Assembly: GCA_001798855.1 (NCBI GenBank)
Contig: MGQQ01000118.1
Span: 1-42,695, forward strand
Source of the DNA: Deltaproteobacteria bacterium RBG_16_49_23
GTDB taxonomy: Bacteria > Desulfobacterota > BSN033 > UBA1163
DNA: 42,695 nt
Reading direction: 5' to 3'
The position numbers and the translations under genes were made by a program. Under the pieces are notes generated by a model, which was not told where the DNA came from, searched no databases, and saw nothing but the letters and a program-made list of their open reading frames with translations. Below are positions 8,826-17,268 of this stretch, one piece after another; position 1 is the stretch's first letter, and every line of letters starts with the position of its first letter.

Positions 8826-8937
8826 CTTAAGTGTACCCCCCCCTTCATCCCCCCTTATAACTCCCCCTTCCCCCTCTTATATTAAGAGGGGGAAGAAGGA
8901 AGGGGGCGTTAGATTGGGGGATGAAGGGGGGGTTAAG
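8826..8937. repeat. Long imperfect hairpin between convergent genes (possible bidirectional terminator)
   Basis: The 112-bp region folds on itself almost end to end: CTTAA at 8826 pairs with TTAAG at 8933-8937, C-runs around 8837-8853 pair with G-runs near 8915-8932, and the centre is a perfect 10-bp stem with a three-base loop (CCCCCTCTTA, TAT, TAAGAGGGGG at 8870-8892). It separates a plus-strand gene ending at 8790 from a minus-strand gene ending at 8983, where a shared terminator would be expected. Its sequence belongs to the window's C-run/G-run repeat family. Confidence 0.65.
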
Positions 8938-8982
8938 CCTTAGCATAATGGGAGGTTACCCACTCAATACCCGGATCAACTC

Positions 8983-10158
8983 TTAAGGTTTGAGAGAGAG
9001 ATACCGGCTCAGGGGAATGGTGAGGAGAACCAACAGGGATGTCATCGCGATTGTAAAAGAGAGGCCCATCGAGTCGGTGAGCAGACCGAAGGCCATAGGA
9101 GAGACTGCTCCAGCCCCTAATGTAATGGCATAATAGAGCCCATACCCTCTCGCCCGTGAAGCCGGATTAAAAATCTCTGCCACCGTAGCATAAAGAACTG
9201 AGGATGTTCCATTTAATACGATCCCTACGAAGGGTAAGAGGACCCAGATACCCGAAGGGGGAAGAAGGGTCAGGATCAAAATTCCCACAGCGGTTAAAAT
9301 TTCCGTCCCCACCACCATGGGAATGATTCCCATTCGCTCTGCAAGAACTCCGCAGATAAATTTACCGGCGGCGCCTCCGGCGAATATCAGGGTGAGAGCA
9401 AAGCCAACTTTATTAGACGGGATTCCCTTTTGTAGAAGAAGAAAGGGGAGAAAAGTGAGAAAAACATTGCGTACCGCCATGTCAATGATCCCGATGGTCA
9501 GGAGTGCCGAGAAACTATTTCGATCTTTAAGCCCCCACCTCCTCTCTTCCGATGGAGATTCTTTAGACCGGAGGAACAGGGCATCTTCCTTCCGCTTTGG
9601 AGCGAGACCGTAAAGAACGCCGCCCCCTGCGATTCCTAAAATGGCGAGGATCAGGGTCGCCTGTCTCCAACCCCAGAGGTTGATCAGGAGCGCCAAAAGA
9701 AAAGGGATGGATACCTTTCCCAGATCCCCGGAAAAATTATAGGTCCCCATGGCTGCACGGCGGCCCGAAGCTTCGAAGACCCTGGAGAGGATGGAGGAGC
9801 TCAATCCATGCTGGCCTGCTCCGGCTATCTTTGCAAAGATGAGAGAGAGAAGAATGGCCGGAAAGGCATGGGCCCTGCTCAGGATTAAGAATCCGCCGGC
9901 AAGACCGAACGTTCCAAGGGCAATGACGGTCAACTCTCCGATCTTTTCTCCAAGGAGGCTCAAGGGAAATTGAAAGAGGCTGGTCGAACCAGAGAAGATC
10001 CCTTTGATCAGCCCCACCTGGCTGAAGGAGAGACTCAACTCGGCGGCGATGAAAGGGAGAAGGAGGTAGATGGAGTCCGTAAAGCCATCATCAAAGAAAT
10101 GGAAGGCGCAGAAGGAGAAGAGAGATCGGGTTCTGCTGCTCTTTTCAATAGGGTTCAA
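8983..10158 (-). CDS. Major facilitator superfamily (MFS) transporter
   Basis: 391 residues with 12 predicted hydrophobic helices. The start is TTG at 10158, preceded on the minus strand by GGTGGAG at short spacing; no nearer ATG keeps the first helix, which begins around SLFSFCAFHFFDDGFTDSIYLLLPF. The loop after helix 2 reads FPLSLLGEKIGE, a degenerate form of the MFS loop 2-3 motif, and LAERMGIIPMVV in the second half is its counterpart. Glycine-rich helices near residues 140-180 and 330-360 fit the major facilitator fold. The substrate cannot be told. It is transcribed toward the saccharopine-dehydrogenase-like gene and is isolated upstream by a 582-bp repeat-filled gap, so it is probably a single transcription unit. 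Confidence 0.88.
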   Translation of the reverse strand: MNPIEKSSRTRSLFSFCAFHFFDDGFTDSIYLLLPFIAAELSLSFSQVGLIKGIFSGSTSLFQFPLSLLGEKIGELTVIALGTFGLAGGFLILSRAHAFPAILLSLIFAKIAGAGQHGLSSSILSRVFEASGRRAAMGTYNFSGDLGKVSIPFLLALLINLWGWRQATLILAILGIAGGGVLYGLAPKRKEDALFLRSKESPSEERRWGLKDRNSFSALLTIGIIDMAVRNVFLTFLPFLLLQKGIPSNKVGFALTLIFAGGAAGKFICGVLAERMGIIPMVVGTEILTAVGILILTLLPPSGIWVLLPFVGIVLNGTSSVLYATVAEIFNPASRARGYGLYYAITLGAGAVSPMAFGLLTDSMGLSFTIAMTSLLVLLTIPLSRYLSLKP

Positions 10159-10187
10159 ACTTCTCCACCTTTTAAATCCCCCTCAAT

Positions 10188-10467
10188 CCCCCTTTATGAA
10201 ACTGACCGTGTCCCATAAGTCGGGGGGCTGGACACAAGGATGGAACGTACGACTGGTGCAATTGAGGCTTTGGCATACCCCACCCCCACCCCGACCCTCC
10301 CCCTGAAGGGGAGGGTAATCGTTATGTTCCTCCTCCTGAAAGGGAAGGTAATCCCTACATTCCTCCCCCTTCAAGGGGGAGGTCAGGAGGGGGATGGGGA
10401 ATCTATCGGAGTGCCCCTTGTGTCCAGCGCCCCTATTTATGGGTAAGGATCAGTTTATGAAAGGGGG
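10188..10467. repeat. 280-bp element with ~52-bp inverted terminal repeats
   Basis: The left arm (10188-10239) and right arm (10416-10467) are reverse complements at roughly 41 of 52 positions, ending inward in the perfect 13-mer GCTGGACACAAGG and its complement. The interior holds three CCTCCCC...GGGGAGG-type hairpins in series. No transposase-like ORF lies inside. It occupies the first part of the 582-bp gap (10159-10740) upstream of the MFS gene, so the MFS promoter is either within or masked by it. Non-autonomous mobile element is the best description. Confidence 0.7.
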
Positions 10468-10533
10468 AGGACAATGAGTTCTCTCCTTTAGCAAAGGGGA
10501 GTGAGATGGGATTTTATCGAAAATTTGTATCAC

Positions 10534-10684
10534 TTTAGCTCTTTGAAAAAAAAATCTAATCCCCCTTCATCCCCCTTTGTCAAAAGGGAAAAAACCCTTC
10601 TCCTCCCTTTGGCCTTTTTATCCTGCCAGAGGCAGGCAAAGGGAGGTGGGAAGGGATTTTACAAGTTTTTTTAAAACAGCTAAA
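10534..10684. repeat. Second inverted-repeat element in the 10159-10740 gap
   Basis: TTTAGCT at 10534 followed by TTTGAAAAAAA faces TTTTTTTAAAAC then AGCTAAA ending at 10684, giving arms that match at nearly all of the first 18 bases. The interior carries C-run/G-run repeat copies and the hairpin CCTGCC-AGA-GGCAGG at 10622-10636; the same palindrome with a different loop lies at 41012-41026. Bases 10685-10740 are AT-rich and I see no other feature in them. Confidence 0.6.
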
Positions 10685-10740
10685 TTGTTACGAAAATTTT
10701 AACTCAATTGGGGTCAAATCATCATTTTAAAATAACAAAC

Positions 10741-11622
10741 TCATTTTGCCAATCCAACCAGAATTAAACCGATCGTGAGGATCAGGGCGCCCGTTATTCG
10801 AGTCTTCCACTGGGTTTCTTTGAGGTAGAGGATTCCCAGTCCTGCGCCGAAAAGGGCGCTCACCTGACGGAAGGCCACCACATAACTCACTTTGCTCATC
10901 TGCATAGCCACCAGGACGAGCAGATAGGACGCATTTTGCAAAAGCGCGATGAGAAAGATTTCCTTCTTCCATTGACCCCACACCTTTAGAAGGATATTCC
11001 TTTTCTGGAGGAGCGCGTAGAGCCCTACCTCGATGCACATGAACAAATCAATGAGCCAACAGTAAAAGACCGGATGGGTCATTTGAACACAGACCTTATC
11101 CAGGACTGAATAAACGGATCCTGTGACGGCGGCGATCAAGGCGAAGAGGTAGGGTCGGGAAGAAGTCTGCCGTGAAGGATGAAAGACCGCAGTGAGGCGA
11201 AAACCACTCATTGAAATGATGAAGATCCCCACGACCACCAGACCGATTCCAACGACTCCCGTGATTGAGAGGATTTCACCGATCAATAAGACCGCCCAGA
11301 CCTGTGTGAACAGAGGCGCTGAACGTGAGATGGGATAGACCAGAGAGAGCTCTGCCATCTGGTATGCCTTGATCAGAGAGATAAGGTAGAGAGTTTGAAT
11401 CAGGCTTGAGATGATACTGAGTGTCCAGAGTTTGCCTGGAGCCTGTAAGAGAAGGCTCGGGAAAAGCCCGGAGAAATAAAAGAATGGAAGATAGAGGAAT
11501 GTTCCCCAAAGGAAGACCCAGAAAAAAAATTCCACTGGGAAGTTCCCCCTCTTGGTGAAGAAGTTCCATGAGGAGTGGATGAGCGCTGAAATCAGGACGA
11601 GAATGATGCTGAGGGGAGTCAA
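10741..11622 (-). CDS. DMT superfamily transporter (EamA domain)
   Basis: About 293 residues with ten hydrophobic helices arranged as two five-helix EamA repeats. The first helix is LSIILVLISALIHSSWNFFTKRG, where the SxxHxxWN pattern is typical of the family; the second repeat begins around SRPYLFALIAAVTGSVYSVLDK. I place the start at TTG 11622, overlapping the NUDIX stop as TTGA and preceded by GGAAGGA. A GTG at 11646 in the same frame is possible but has no ribosome site. The C-terminal helix GALILTIGLILVGLAK is also characteristic. The substrate is unknown; family members export or import small metabolites across the inner membrane. The overlap with the NUDIX gene points to coupled translation. 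Confidence 0.85.
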   Translation of the reverse strand: MTPLSIILVLISALIHSSWNFFTKRGNFPVEFFFWVFLWGTFLYLPFFYFSGLFPSLLLQAPGKLWTLSIISSLIQTLYLISLIKAYQMAELSLVYPISRSAPLFTQVWAVLLIGEILSITGVVGIGLVVVGIFIISMSGFRLTAVFHPSRQTSSRPYLFALIAAVTGSVYSVLDKVCVQMTHPVFYCWLIDLFMCIEVGLYALLQKRNILLKVWGQWKKEIFLIALLQNASYLLVLVAMQMSKVSYVVAFRQVSALFGAGLGILYLKETQWKTRITGALILTIGLILVGLAK

Positions 11623-12176
11623 GGCTTTTTCAATCCTTCCGGGCACCGGAGAAAGTAATGGGTGAAGGCGGTGATCACAATGGCATGGTCGATCTTTCCA
11701 ATCCGAATCAATTCCGGAATTTCGGAAAGAGGGACGAGAACGACCTCGATATCTTCTGTCTGATCGGGTTTGAGATCAGCGGCCTTTCTGATATTTTGAG
11801 CGACAAAGGTATGACAGCGATTATTAAAGATGGCGGGGTTCGGGTTGACCTCTCCAATCTTTATCCATTCACCTGCCGTATAGCCTGTCTCCTCCAATAA
11901 TTCCCGGGCGGCCGCCTCTTCGGGTGTATCTCCTGCATCCACGAGTCCTCCTGGTATCTCCAGGGTTACCTCTCTTGAACCATGCCTGTACTGTCTCACC
12001 ATGACCACCTGATCATCGTCAGCGAGAGGAATGATATTGACCCAGTCGTTTGATTCGATGATGTAGAAGTCGTGTTCGAGATTGGTCCGCGGTGAGAGAA
12101 CGATATCTGTCCGTATGGAGAAGACACGATAGGATTGTGTGGATCGGGTTCGAATCTTCGGCCACGGCTTGATCAT
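11619..12176 (-). CDS. NUDIX hydrolase (ADP-ribose pyrophosphatase-like)
   Basis: 185 residues; the ATG at 12176 has AAGGAGA eight bases upstream on its strand. The NUDIX box lies at residues 77-99, reading GLVDAGDTPEEAAARELLEETGY. It matches GX5EX7REUXEEXGU except that the first Glu is Asp83; the catalytic RE and EE pairs (Arg91-Glu92, Glu95-Glu96) are present. The preceding segment VMVRQYRHGSREVTLEIPGG and the following NPNPAIFNNRCHTFVAQ are typical of ADP-ribose/ADP-sugar pyrophosphatases, which cleave nucleoside diphosphate sugars to AMP and a sugar phosphate. It shares its 5' region (12177-12316) divergently with the FadR-type regulator, so both promoters lie in that 140-bp gap. Confidence 0.9.
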   Translation of the reverse strand: MIKPWPKIRTRSTQSYRVFSIRTDIVLSPRTNLEHDFYIIESNDWVNIIPLADDDQVVMVRQYRHGSREVTLEIPGGLVDAGDTPEEAAARELLEETGYTAGEWIKIGEVNPNPAIFNNRCHTFVAQNIRKAADLKPDQTEDIEVVLVPLSEIPELIRIGKIDHAIVITAFTHYFLRCPEGLKKP

Positions 12177-12265
12177 TGCGGGTCTCCTTCTCTAAGACTA
12201 ATGCAATTCGGAAGGACTCCATTCTATTTGGAGTGAGGCAATTTGTCAAATCCACACATTTTCGC

Positions 12266-12294
12266 TTGACAGCCCCCTTTTAAGTTGGTAATAG
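12266..12294 (+). promoter_or_regulatory. Putative sigma-70 promoter of the FadR-type regulator
   Basis: A perfect -35 box TTGACA (12266-12271) is followed after 17 bp by TAATAG (12289-12294), a weak -10 box. Transcription would start near 12301, leaving only about 16 nt before the ATG at 12317. The -10 overlaps the TTGGTA half-site of a spaced inverted pair (TTGGTA 12285-12290 and TACCAA 12306-12311), consistent with autoregulation. Confidence 0.45.
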
Positions 12295-12303
12295 GACAGA
12301 TGT

Positions 12304-12319
12304 CATACCAATTGTTATG
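12304..12319. promoter_or_regulatory. Palindrome overlapping the regulator start codon (candidate operator)
   Basis: CATACCAATTGTTATG is a palindrome centred on AATT with only one mismatched pair. Its right end is the ATG start codon of the regulator. FadR-family proteins such as PdhR bind TTGGT/ACCAA half-sites, and ACCAA is present here. No Shine-Dalgarno is visible before this ATG, so a near-leaderless message is possible. Confidence 0.4.
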
Positions 12320-13036
12320 AACCCCTTTCGACCGGTCAAAAGCGGAAAGATCTCCGGGCGCATCGTCCAGCAGATAAAAGGTGCAATCCTTCGGGGAGCC
12401 ATGAAGCCAGGGGATAGGCTTCCCCCGGAGCGGGAACTGGTGGAGCGGTTTCAAGCCTCCCGCATCTCCATCCGGGAGGCCCTTAAAAGTCTGGAGACGG
12501 CTGGGTTATTAACCATCAAACCCGGTTCCGGTGTGTTTGTGGCCGAGATCAATTCGAGGCCGATGAGCGAATCCCTCGCCTCCATCCTTCGCATTCGGAG
12601 GACCTCCATGAACGAGCTGACGGAAGCACGAATGATCCTTGAACCGAGCATTTCAAGGTTAGCCTGCGAACGAATGAGCCCCGGGGACCTTCAAAAACTC
12701 AAGGGGAATATTGAAGAGGCTCTTGCCATTATCAAATCGAATGTTTCAGCGAGGGTGAAGAACATAGAATTTCATTCCCTCCTTGCTGAATCGACCCGGA
12801 ATGCAGTCCTCGCCCTAACGATGAAGACCGTGCTCGACGTTCTGAAAGATATGTCTTCTGGGATCGTGGATAATTCACCGAAAAATATCGAAATCGCCTC
12901 CCATACGGTGAGGCACCACAGAAAGATTCTGAAGGCACTGAAAGAGAAGGATGCTCAAAAGGTTTATGAATTGATGCGAAAACACATTCACCAGATTCAG
13001 GGAAGTTTGAAGAAAGCCGAAACCGATCATCAATAA
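12317..13036 (+). CDS. FadR-family transcriptional regulator (GntR winged helix + FCD domain)
   Basis: 239 residues. The N-terminal GntR winged helix covers roughly residues 10-78: IVQQIKGAILRGAMKPGDRLP, then PERELVERFQASRISIREALKSLE as the recognition helix-turn-helix, then the wing GLLTIKPGSGVFVAE. Residues ~95-228 are an all-helical FCD ligand-binding domain with ELTEARMILEP and histidines at about 153, 201 and 223 in the positions that bind a metal and an organic acid in this family. It lies 64 bp before a TAXI receptor gene on the same strand, so it very likely controls the catabolic cluster that follows and may respond to the imported carboxylate (inference). The start codon lies in a palindrome and lacks a ribosome site. 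Confidence 0.9.
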   Translation: MNPFRPVKSGKISGRIVQQIKGAILRGAMKPGDRLPPERELVERFQASRISIREALKSLETAGLLTIKPGSGVFVAEINSRPMSESLASILRIRRTSMNELTEARMILEPSISRLACERMSPGDLQKLKGNIEEALAIIKSNVSARVKNIEFHSLLAESTRNAVLALTMKTVLDVLKDMSSGIVDNSPKNIEIASHTVRHHRKILKALKEKDAQKVYELMRKHIHQIQGSLKKAETDHQ

Positions 13037-13100
13037 CCATGGAGGGGGTAGTGGGTCCCCCAGACCCATGGGAAAGCTCTCAAGAGAAGGAGGTAGAAAG

Positions 13101-14084
13101 ATGAAATGGACAAAGCCTATTCCTTTATTAGTAGTAGGAATCTTCGCTTTGATCGCAACCATTCCACCAACGACACTTCGGGCAGCATCCGAACTTATCC
13201 CGCTCTATACGCCTCCCGTGGGTGGCACTGCCTATGTTCTCGGAGCAGGGATCGTAAGTTTAACCAACAAGCATCTGCCTACTGCTCATCTCGTTCACGA
13301 GGCCACCACGGGAACCATGGATATGGTGAGGCGCATGATGGCACGGGACGATGCGAAAAAGCCATCCTTTGCCATCTTCGGAACTCCGGATGCCGCGGAT
13401 GCTTATAAAGGCCTGGGGGTGTTTGCTGGAAAACCATTTACAAATCTTAGGGGGATCGTTTTTGTTAACGCTTCTGATATGTATTTAGTAGTTCCCAGCA
13501 AATCCCCGATCAAATCCTTTGCTGATGTAAAGGGCAAGCGTATTGGCATTGGAGGTCCGGGGAGTACGGTTGCCAATAGCGCTCTTCGGTTCCTCGAAGC
13601 TTCCGGTGTGGCGAAGGATGATTTCAAACCCTACTACTACACCTACAGGGAGAGTGTCGAAGGGATACAAGATGGAAGTCTCGACGGTGGTTTCGTTGGA
13701 GGAGGGTATCCCATTGCCATTTATACCGAACTTGCTCTGAGACACGATGTCCGGATTGTCCCGATAGACGAAACAGTCCTGAAGAAGGTGGTGGCTGAGC
13801 ATCCATCCTATTATGGGACTGTGGTCAAAGCCAAATCCTATAAGGGCTTGGAGCAGGACACCCTCATCTATGGGTTTGCCACTGCCCTCTTTACCCTTTC
13901 AAACGTAAGCACCGATTATGTCTACGCACTTCTCAAGAACCTCTTCGATCGTAAGGCAGATTACTATGCCATCCACCGATCGGCAAGGGATATGACGGCT
14001 GAAGATGCAATGAAGGGGATTTCAGTGCCCTTCCATCCCGGAGCAGAGAAATACCATAAAGAGATCGGTGCGATGAAGAAGTGA
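13101..14084 (+). CDS. TAXI family TRAP transporter solute receptor, copy 1
   Basis: About 327 residues from the ATG at 13101, which follows AGAAGGAGGTAGAAAG; an upstream in-frame ATG at 13068 would place 11 polar residues before the signal peptide and is rejected. The signal peptide (KPIPLLVVGIFALIATIPPTTLRA) is followed by LIPLYTPPVGGTAYVLGAGIVSLTNKHLP, the TAXI hallmark in which the protein begins with a GTxxG...Y-like loop for the ligand. FADVKGKRIGIGGPGSTVANSALRFLEASG near residue 145 is the second conserved lobe segment. These periplasmic receptors hand organic acids to a fused TRAP permease, here encoded next. Between the two genes lies a 160-bp hairpin element. Confidence 0.92.
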   Translation: MKWTKPIPLLVVGIFALIATIPPTTLRAASELIPLYTPPVGGTAYVLGAGIVSLTNKHLPTAHLVHEATTGTMDMVRRMMARDDAKKPSFAIFGTPDAADAYKGLGVFAGKPFTNLRGIVFVNASDMYLVVPSKSPIKSFADVKGKRIGIGGPGSTVANSALRFLEASGVAKDDFKPYYYTYRESVEGIQDGSLDGGFVGGGYPIAIYTELALRHDVRIVPIDETVLKKVVAEHPSYYGTVVKAKSYKGLEQDTLIYGFATALFTLSNVSTDYVYALLKNLFDRKADYYAIHRSARDMTAEDAMKGISVPFHPGAEKYHKEIGAMKK

Positions 14085-14085
14085 A

Positions 14086-14245
14086 CCCCGTTAGAAATTC
14101 CAGCGGGGCATTAAACCCCGCCCTCCGGGGTGGAACCCCCTACGGGGCGGAACCCGGAATTATTCTGAAATGTAACCCCGCTGCAGCCGCCGGCCCAGAG
14201 GGCCTCTGGCCCGGAGGGAGCAGCGGAACATTATTTCTAACGGGG
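14086..14245. repeat. 160-bp inverted-repeat element inside the TRAP operon
   Basis: CCCCGTTAGAAAT (14086-14098) and ATTTCTAACGGGG (14233-14245) are exact reverse complements. The interior contains further palindromes, including CCTCCGGGG/CCCCTACGGGG-like hairpins and CCAGAGGGCCTCTGG near 14191-14205. It directly follows the TAXI receptor stop codon and ends 25 bp before the permease start. A structured RNA here could set the ratio of receptor to permease; that is inference. Confidence 0.7.
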
Positions 14246-14270
14246 TGAAGGGGAAACGTGCCCGATTATA

Positions 14271-16211
14271 ATGAAACCTGATCAGGAGATTGGTTCCACT
14301 CCCAAGGAAGAGGCAAAGAAATGGGGAGTCCGTCGCATTCTCACCTTTGCGATTGCCCTCGCAATGGCGCTCTTCCATATGTATACCGCTGGTGTCCGTC
14401 AGCTACCAGGGGTTCAACAGCGGACCATCCATCTCTCCTTTGCTCTTGGCCTTATCTTTCTACTCTTCCCCTTTAGGTCAAGGAGCGAGGAAACGGGGGA
14501 GGGCAAGGCCACTGACGAGCGCCGACCAATCACAGCCATTGACATTGTTTTCCTTCTGCTTTCTTTATTCATCGGCCTTTACGTCTTTTTCGACTATGAG
14601 AACATCAGTTTTCGCACCGGGATTCCAAATACCCTCGATTCCTTCTGCAGCCTTTTAGCCATCCTCTTGGTGCTTGAAGCAACGCGGCGAGTCATCGGAT
14701 GGGCCATTGTGATCATCTGCTTCATCGGATTTCTCTATCTGGCTTTTGGGGATCACCTTCCTTTCTATCTGGCCCATACGGGCTTCACCTTCGAGCAGGT
14801 CATCAATTTTTTATTTTTCAGCACCGACGGAATCCTCGGGCCTGCACTGGCAGTCTCAGCCACGGTCATCGTCGTTTTCATCATTTTCGGTGCGTTTCTG
14901 CAGGTCTCCGGAACAGGACCTCTCTTCATGGACACCGGAATGGCGCTCTTCGGGAGGTACAGGGGCGGACCGGCAAAGGCGGCTGTCCTGGGAAGCTGCC
15001 TCTTCGGAATGATCACAGGGAGTCAGGTGGCCAACGTGGCAGCCGTGGGTGTCTTTACGATCCCCCTCATGAAGAGGGCGGGATACAAGCCGGAGATGGC
15101 CGGGGCCATCGAGGCTGTTGGATCAACAGGTTCCATGATCATGCCTCCGGTCATGGGAGCAGCCGCCTTTATTATCCCCGAAATGATCGGCGGGACCTAC
15201 CTGGATGTGGTGAGGGCGGCCATCATCCCTGGAATCCTCTTCTATGTAGCGCTTTACATGGTTATTGAGTTGCAGGCCGTCAAGCTGGGACTCCGCGGAT
15301 TCCCGAAGTCGGAGCTTCCCACACTGAGAACCCTTTTCAGAGAAAAAGGGCATATGCTCATCCCTATCCTGGTTCTCATTTACTTCCTCGTGATCAGAGC
15401 AAGCACGCCACCGAGAGCTGCCTTCTGGGGTGTGATTGCCTGTGTCCTGGCGAGCATGCTACGCCGGGGGACGAGGATGGGCTTTCGAGAAATCGTCTCC
15501 GCTCTCGAAAAGGGCGCAAAAGGAACCCTCATTGTGGCGGCCTGCTGCGCCTCCGCCGGCATCATCACAGGGGCGATCAGCATGGCAGGCATGGGGGAGC
15601 GTTTTTCGGATATCCTCATCACCCTTGCCGGCGGGAGCGCCATTCTCCTCCTTGTTCTGACGATGATTGCATCCATTATCCTTGGACTTCCCCTTCCGCC
15701 AGTGACGTGCTATCTGATTCTGGCCGTACTGGCAGCGCCTGCGCTCATCAAAGCCGGAATCCATCCAATGGCAGCGCACCTCTTCGTCTTCTTCTTCGGA
15801 ACCCTGGGCAATATTAGCCCCCCTGTCGCTCCGACCTCCTTTGCAGCGGCCGGCATAGCAGGTTCGGATCCTGTGAGGACAACAAACCTCGCCTTCCTGG
15901 TTTCCTTGCCGGTATGGTTAGTCCCCTATCTCTTTGTCTACAGCACAGAGATCCTCCTTATGGGTCAATTGGAAATGATTCTTCTCAGGGTATTGACATC
16001 CTTTATTGCTATTACCTGTATGGCGGTTGCATTGCAGGGATATCTGTTGAAGACCATGGGATGGATTCTACGTTTAGGGTTTTTGGCCGCTGGGCTTTTT
16101 TTGATTTACCCCTATTGGGTCACAGATATTATTGGTTACTTATTGATCGGAATACTTATCCTCATCCACGTGATTTGCTCACGTGCCCCAAGAGGTGTTC
16201 CATATGAGTGA
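14271..16211 (+). CDS. TRAP transporter fused permease (DctQ-DctM fusion), copy 1
   Basis: 646 residues and strongly hydrophobic. The first ~200 residues contain the small-subunit-like helices, including the LLVLEATRRVIGWAIVIICFIGFLYLAFG stretch typical of TAXI-linked fused permeases. The rest is the large DctM-like domain with YRGGPAKAAVLGSCLFGMITGSQVANVAAVGVFTIPLMKRAGYKPEMAGAIEAVGSTGSMIMPPVMGAAAFI near residues 220-300, where the GS..AN and PP..G patterns are conserved. It works with the preceding TAXI receptor as a sodium- or proton-driven uptake system. The ribosome site is weak (AAGGGGAAACG), possibly balanced by the upstream hairpin element. Confidence 0.92.
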   Translation: MKPDQEIGSTPKEEAKKWGVRRILTFAIALAMALFHMYTAGVRQLPGVQQRTIHLSFALGLIFLLFPFRSRSEETGEGKATDERRPITAIDIVFLLLSLFIGLYVFFDYENISFRTGIPNTLDSFCSLLAILLVLEATRRVIGWAIVIICFIGFLYLAFGDHLPFYLAHTGFTFEQVINFLFFSTDGILGPALAVSATVIVVFIIFGAFLQVSGTGPLFMDTGMALFGRYRGGPAKAAVLGSCLFGMITGSQVANVAAVGVFTIPLMKRAGYKPEMAGAIEAVGSTGSMIMPPVMGAAAFIIPEMIGGTYLDVVRAAIIPGILFYVALYMVIELQAVKLGLRGFPKSELPTLRTLFREKGHMLIPILVLIYFLVIRASTPPRAAFWGVIACVLASMLRRGTRMGFREIVSALEKGAKGTLIVAACCASAGIITGAISMAGMGERFSDILITLAGGSAILLLVLTMIASIILGLPLPPVTCYLILAVLAAPALIKAGIHPMAAHLFVFFFGTLGNISPPVAPTSFAAAGIAGSDPVRTTNLAFLVSLPVWLVPYLFVYSTEILLMGQLEMILLRVLTSFIAITCMAVALQGYLLKTMGWILRLGFLAAGLFLIYPYWVTDIIGYLLIGILILIHVICSRAPRGVPYE

Positions 16212-16245
16212 GACATCGGTAAGTTGAGATGATGGAGGTTCAATC

Positions 16246-17250
16246 ATGAAAGTCATTGATATTCATAACCATCTTTATCCTAAGGAATGGATGGATTATC
16301 TCGAAGGGAGGGAGGGTAGGACAACGTTGAAGCGAACAGGGCCAGGGGAGATGCTCTTTTATTACAAAGGGACACGGTTGTCTACGGTGAACAAGGCCGG
16401 ACACTATGATCCTGAGGCCCGGATGAAGGACCTGGATGAATATGGAATCGATATCCAGATCATGAGCCTTACGACGCCCAGCGTGGAACTCGTATCGAAA
16501 AGAGAAGGTGTGATCTGGGCAAAGAAGGTGAATGACTATTTTGCTGCTGTGTGTGAAAGGTATAGAGGCCGCCTCTATTCCTATGCGACCCTTCCGCTTC
16601 AGGATGTGAAAGAATCTGTAAAAGAGCTCGAGCGAGCCTATAGGGATCTCGGCGCAAAGGGGGTGACTTTCTTCTCAAATATCAAAGGCACACCGATCTA
16701 CTCGCCGAAATTCTTTCCGATCTATGAAGCGGTTGAGGCTTACGGGATACCCATCTTCTTACACCCTGCTCCTCCCCTCACGACCGAGGTGATGAAGAAG
16801 GTCCATATGCCGCTCTCCCTTTTCGGCTTTATCCTTGATACGACCATGGCCATAACCGGGCTCATCTTTCAGGGTGTGCTTGAAAGATTTCCTCAATTGA
16901 AGATCATCCATGCCCATCTCGGTGGCGTTTTCCCCTATCTGGTTGGAAGGGTTGAAGACTGCTTCAGGACCTATTCAAAGGAATATGGTTTCTCTCTGGA
17001 AAGGACGCCCCTGGAGTATTACAAGAGGAACGTCTATATCGATGCGATCTCTTTTTATCTTCCAGCCATGAAATGTGCTCTGGAGTTTGTGGGGCCTGAC
17101 CATATGCTCGTCGGTACGGATTATGCTCATCCCATCGGAGGACCGGAAAAGGTCATTGGTTTCATTAAGAGCTTGGGTCTTTCGGAAGAGGATACTGAAA
17201 AGATTCTCTGGAAGAACGCCACCCAACTCTTCAAACTTGATCAATGGTAA
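16246..17250 (+). CDS. Amidohydrolase-2 family metal enzyme (ACMSD/gamma-resorcylate decarboxylase-like), copy 1
   Basis: 334 residues, start supported by GGAGGTT. The TIM-barrel metal site is complete: His7 and His9 in DIHNHLYP, His173 in FLHPAPP, His222/His224 in IHAHLGG, and Asp292 in GTDYAHP. MKDLDEYGIDIQIMSL near residue 60 and LWKNATQLF at the end are typical of the ACMSD family. Members decarboxylate or hydrolyse aromatic and conjugated acids (aminocarboxymuconate semialdehyde, resorcylates) with a zinc-type centre in the cytoplasm. Its place after a TAXI-TRAP importer suggests it acts on the imported acid. A paralogue with a changed metal motif sits in the next cassette at 22329-23333. 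Confidence 0.88.
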   Translation: MKVIDIHNHLYPKEWMDYLEGREGRTTLKRTGPGEMLFYYKGTRLSTVNKAGHYDPEARMKDLDEYGIDIQIMSLTTPSVELVSKREGVIWAKKVNDYFAAVCERYRGRLYSYATLPLQDVKESVKELERAYRDLGAKGVTFFSNIKGTPIYSPKFFPIYEAVEAYGIPIFLHPAPPLTTEVMKKVHMPLSLFGFILDTTMAITGLIFQGVLERFPQLKIIHAHLGGVFPYLVGRVEDCFRTYSKEYGFSLERTPLEYYKRNVYIDAISFYLPAMKCALEFVGPDHMLVGTDYAHPIGGPEKVIGFIKSLGLSEEDTEKILWKNATQLFKLDQW

Positions 17251-17268
17251 AGGAGTGTGTGATCTGAA

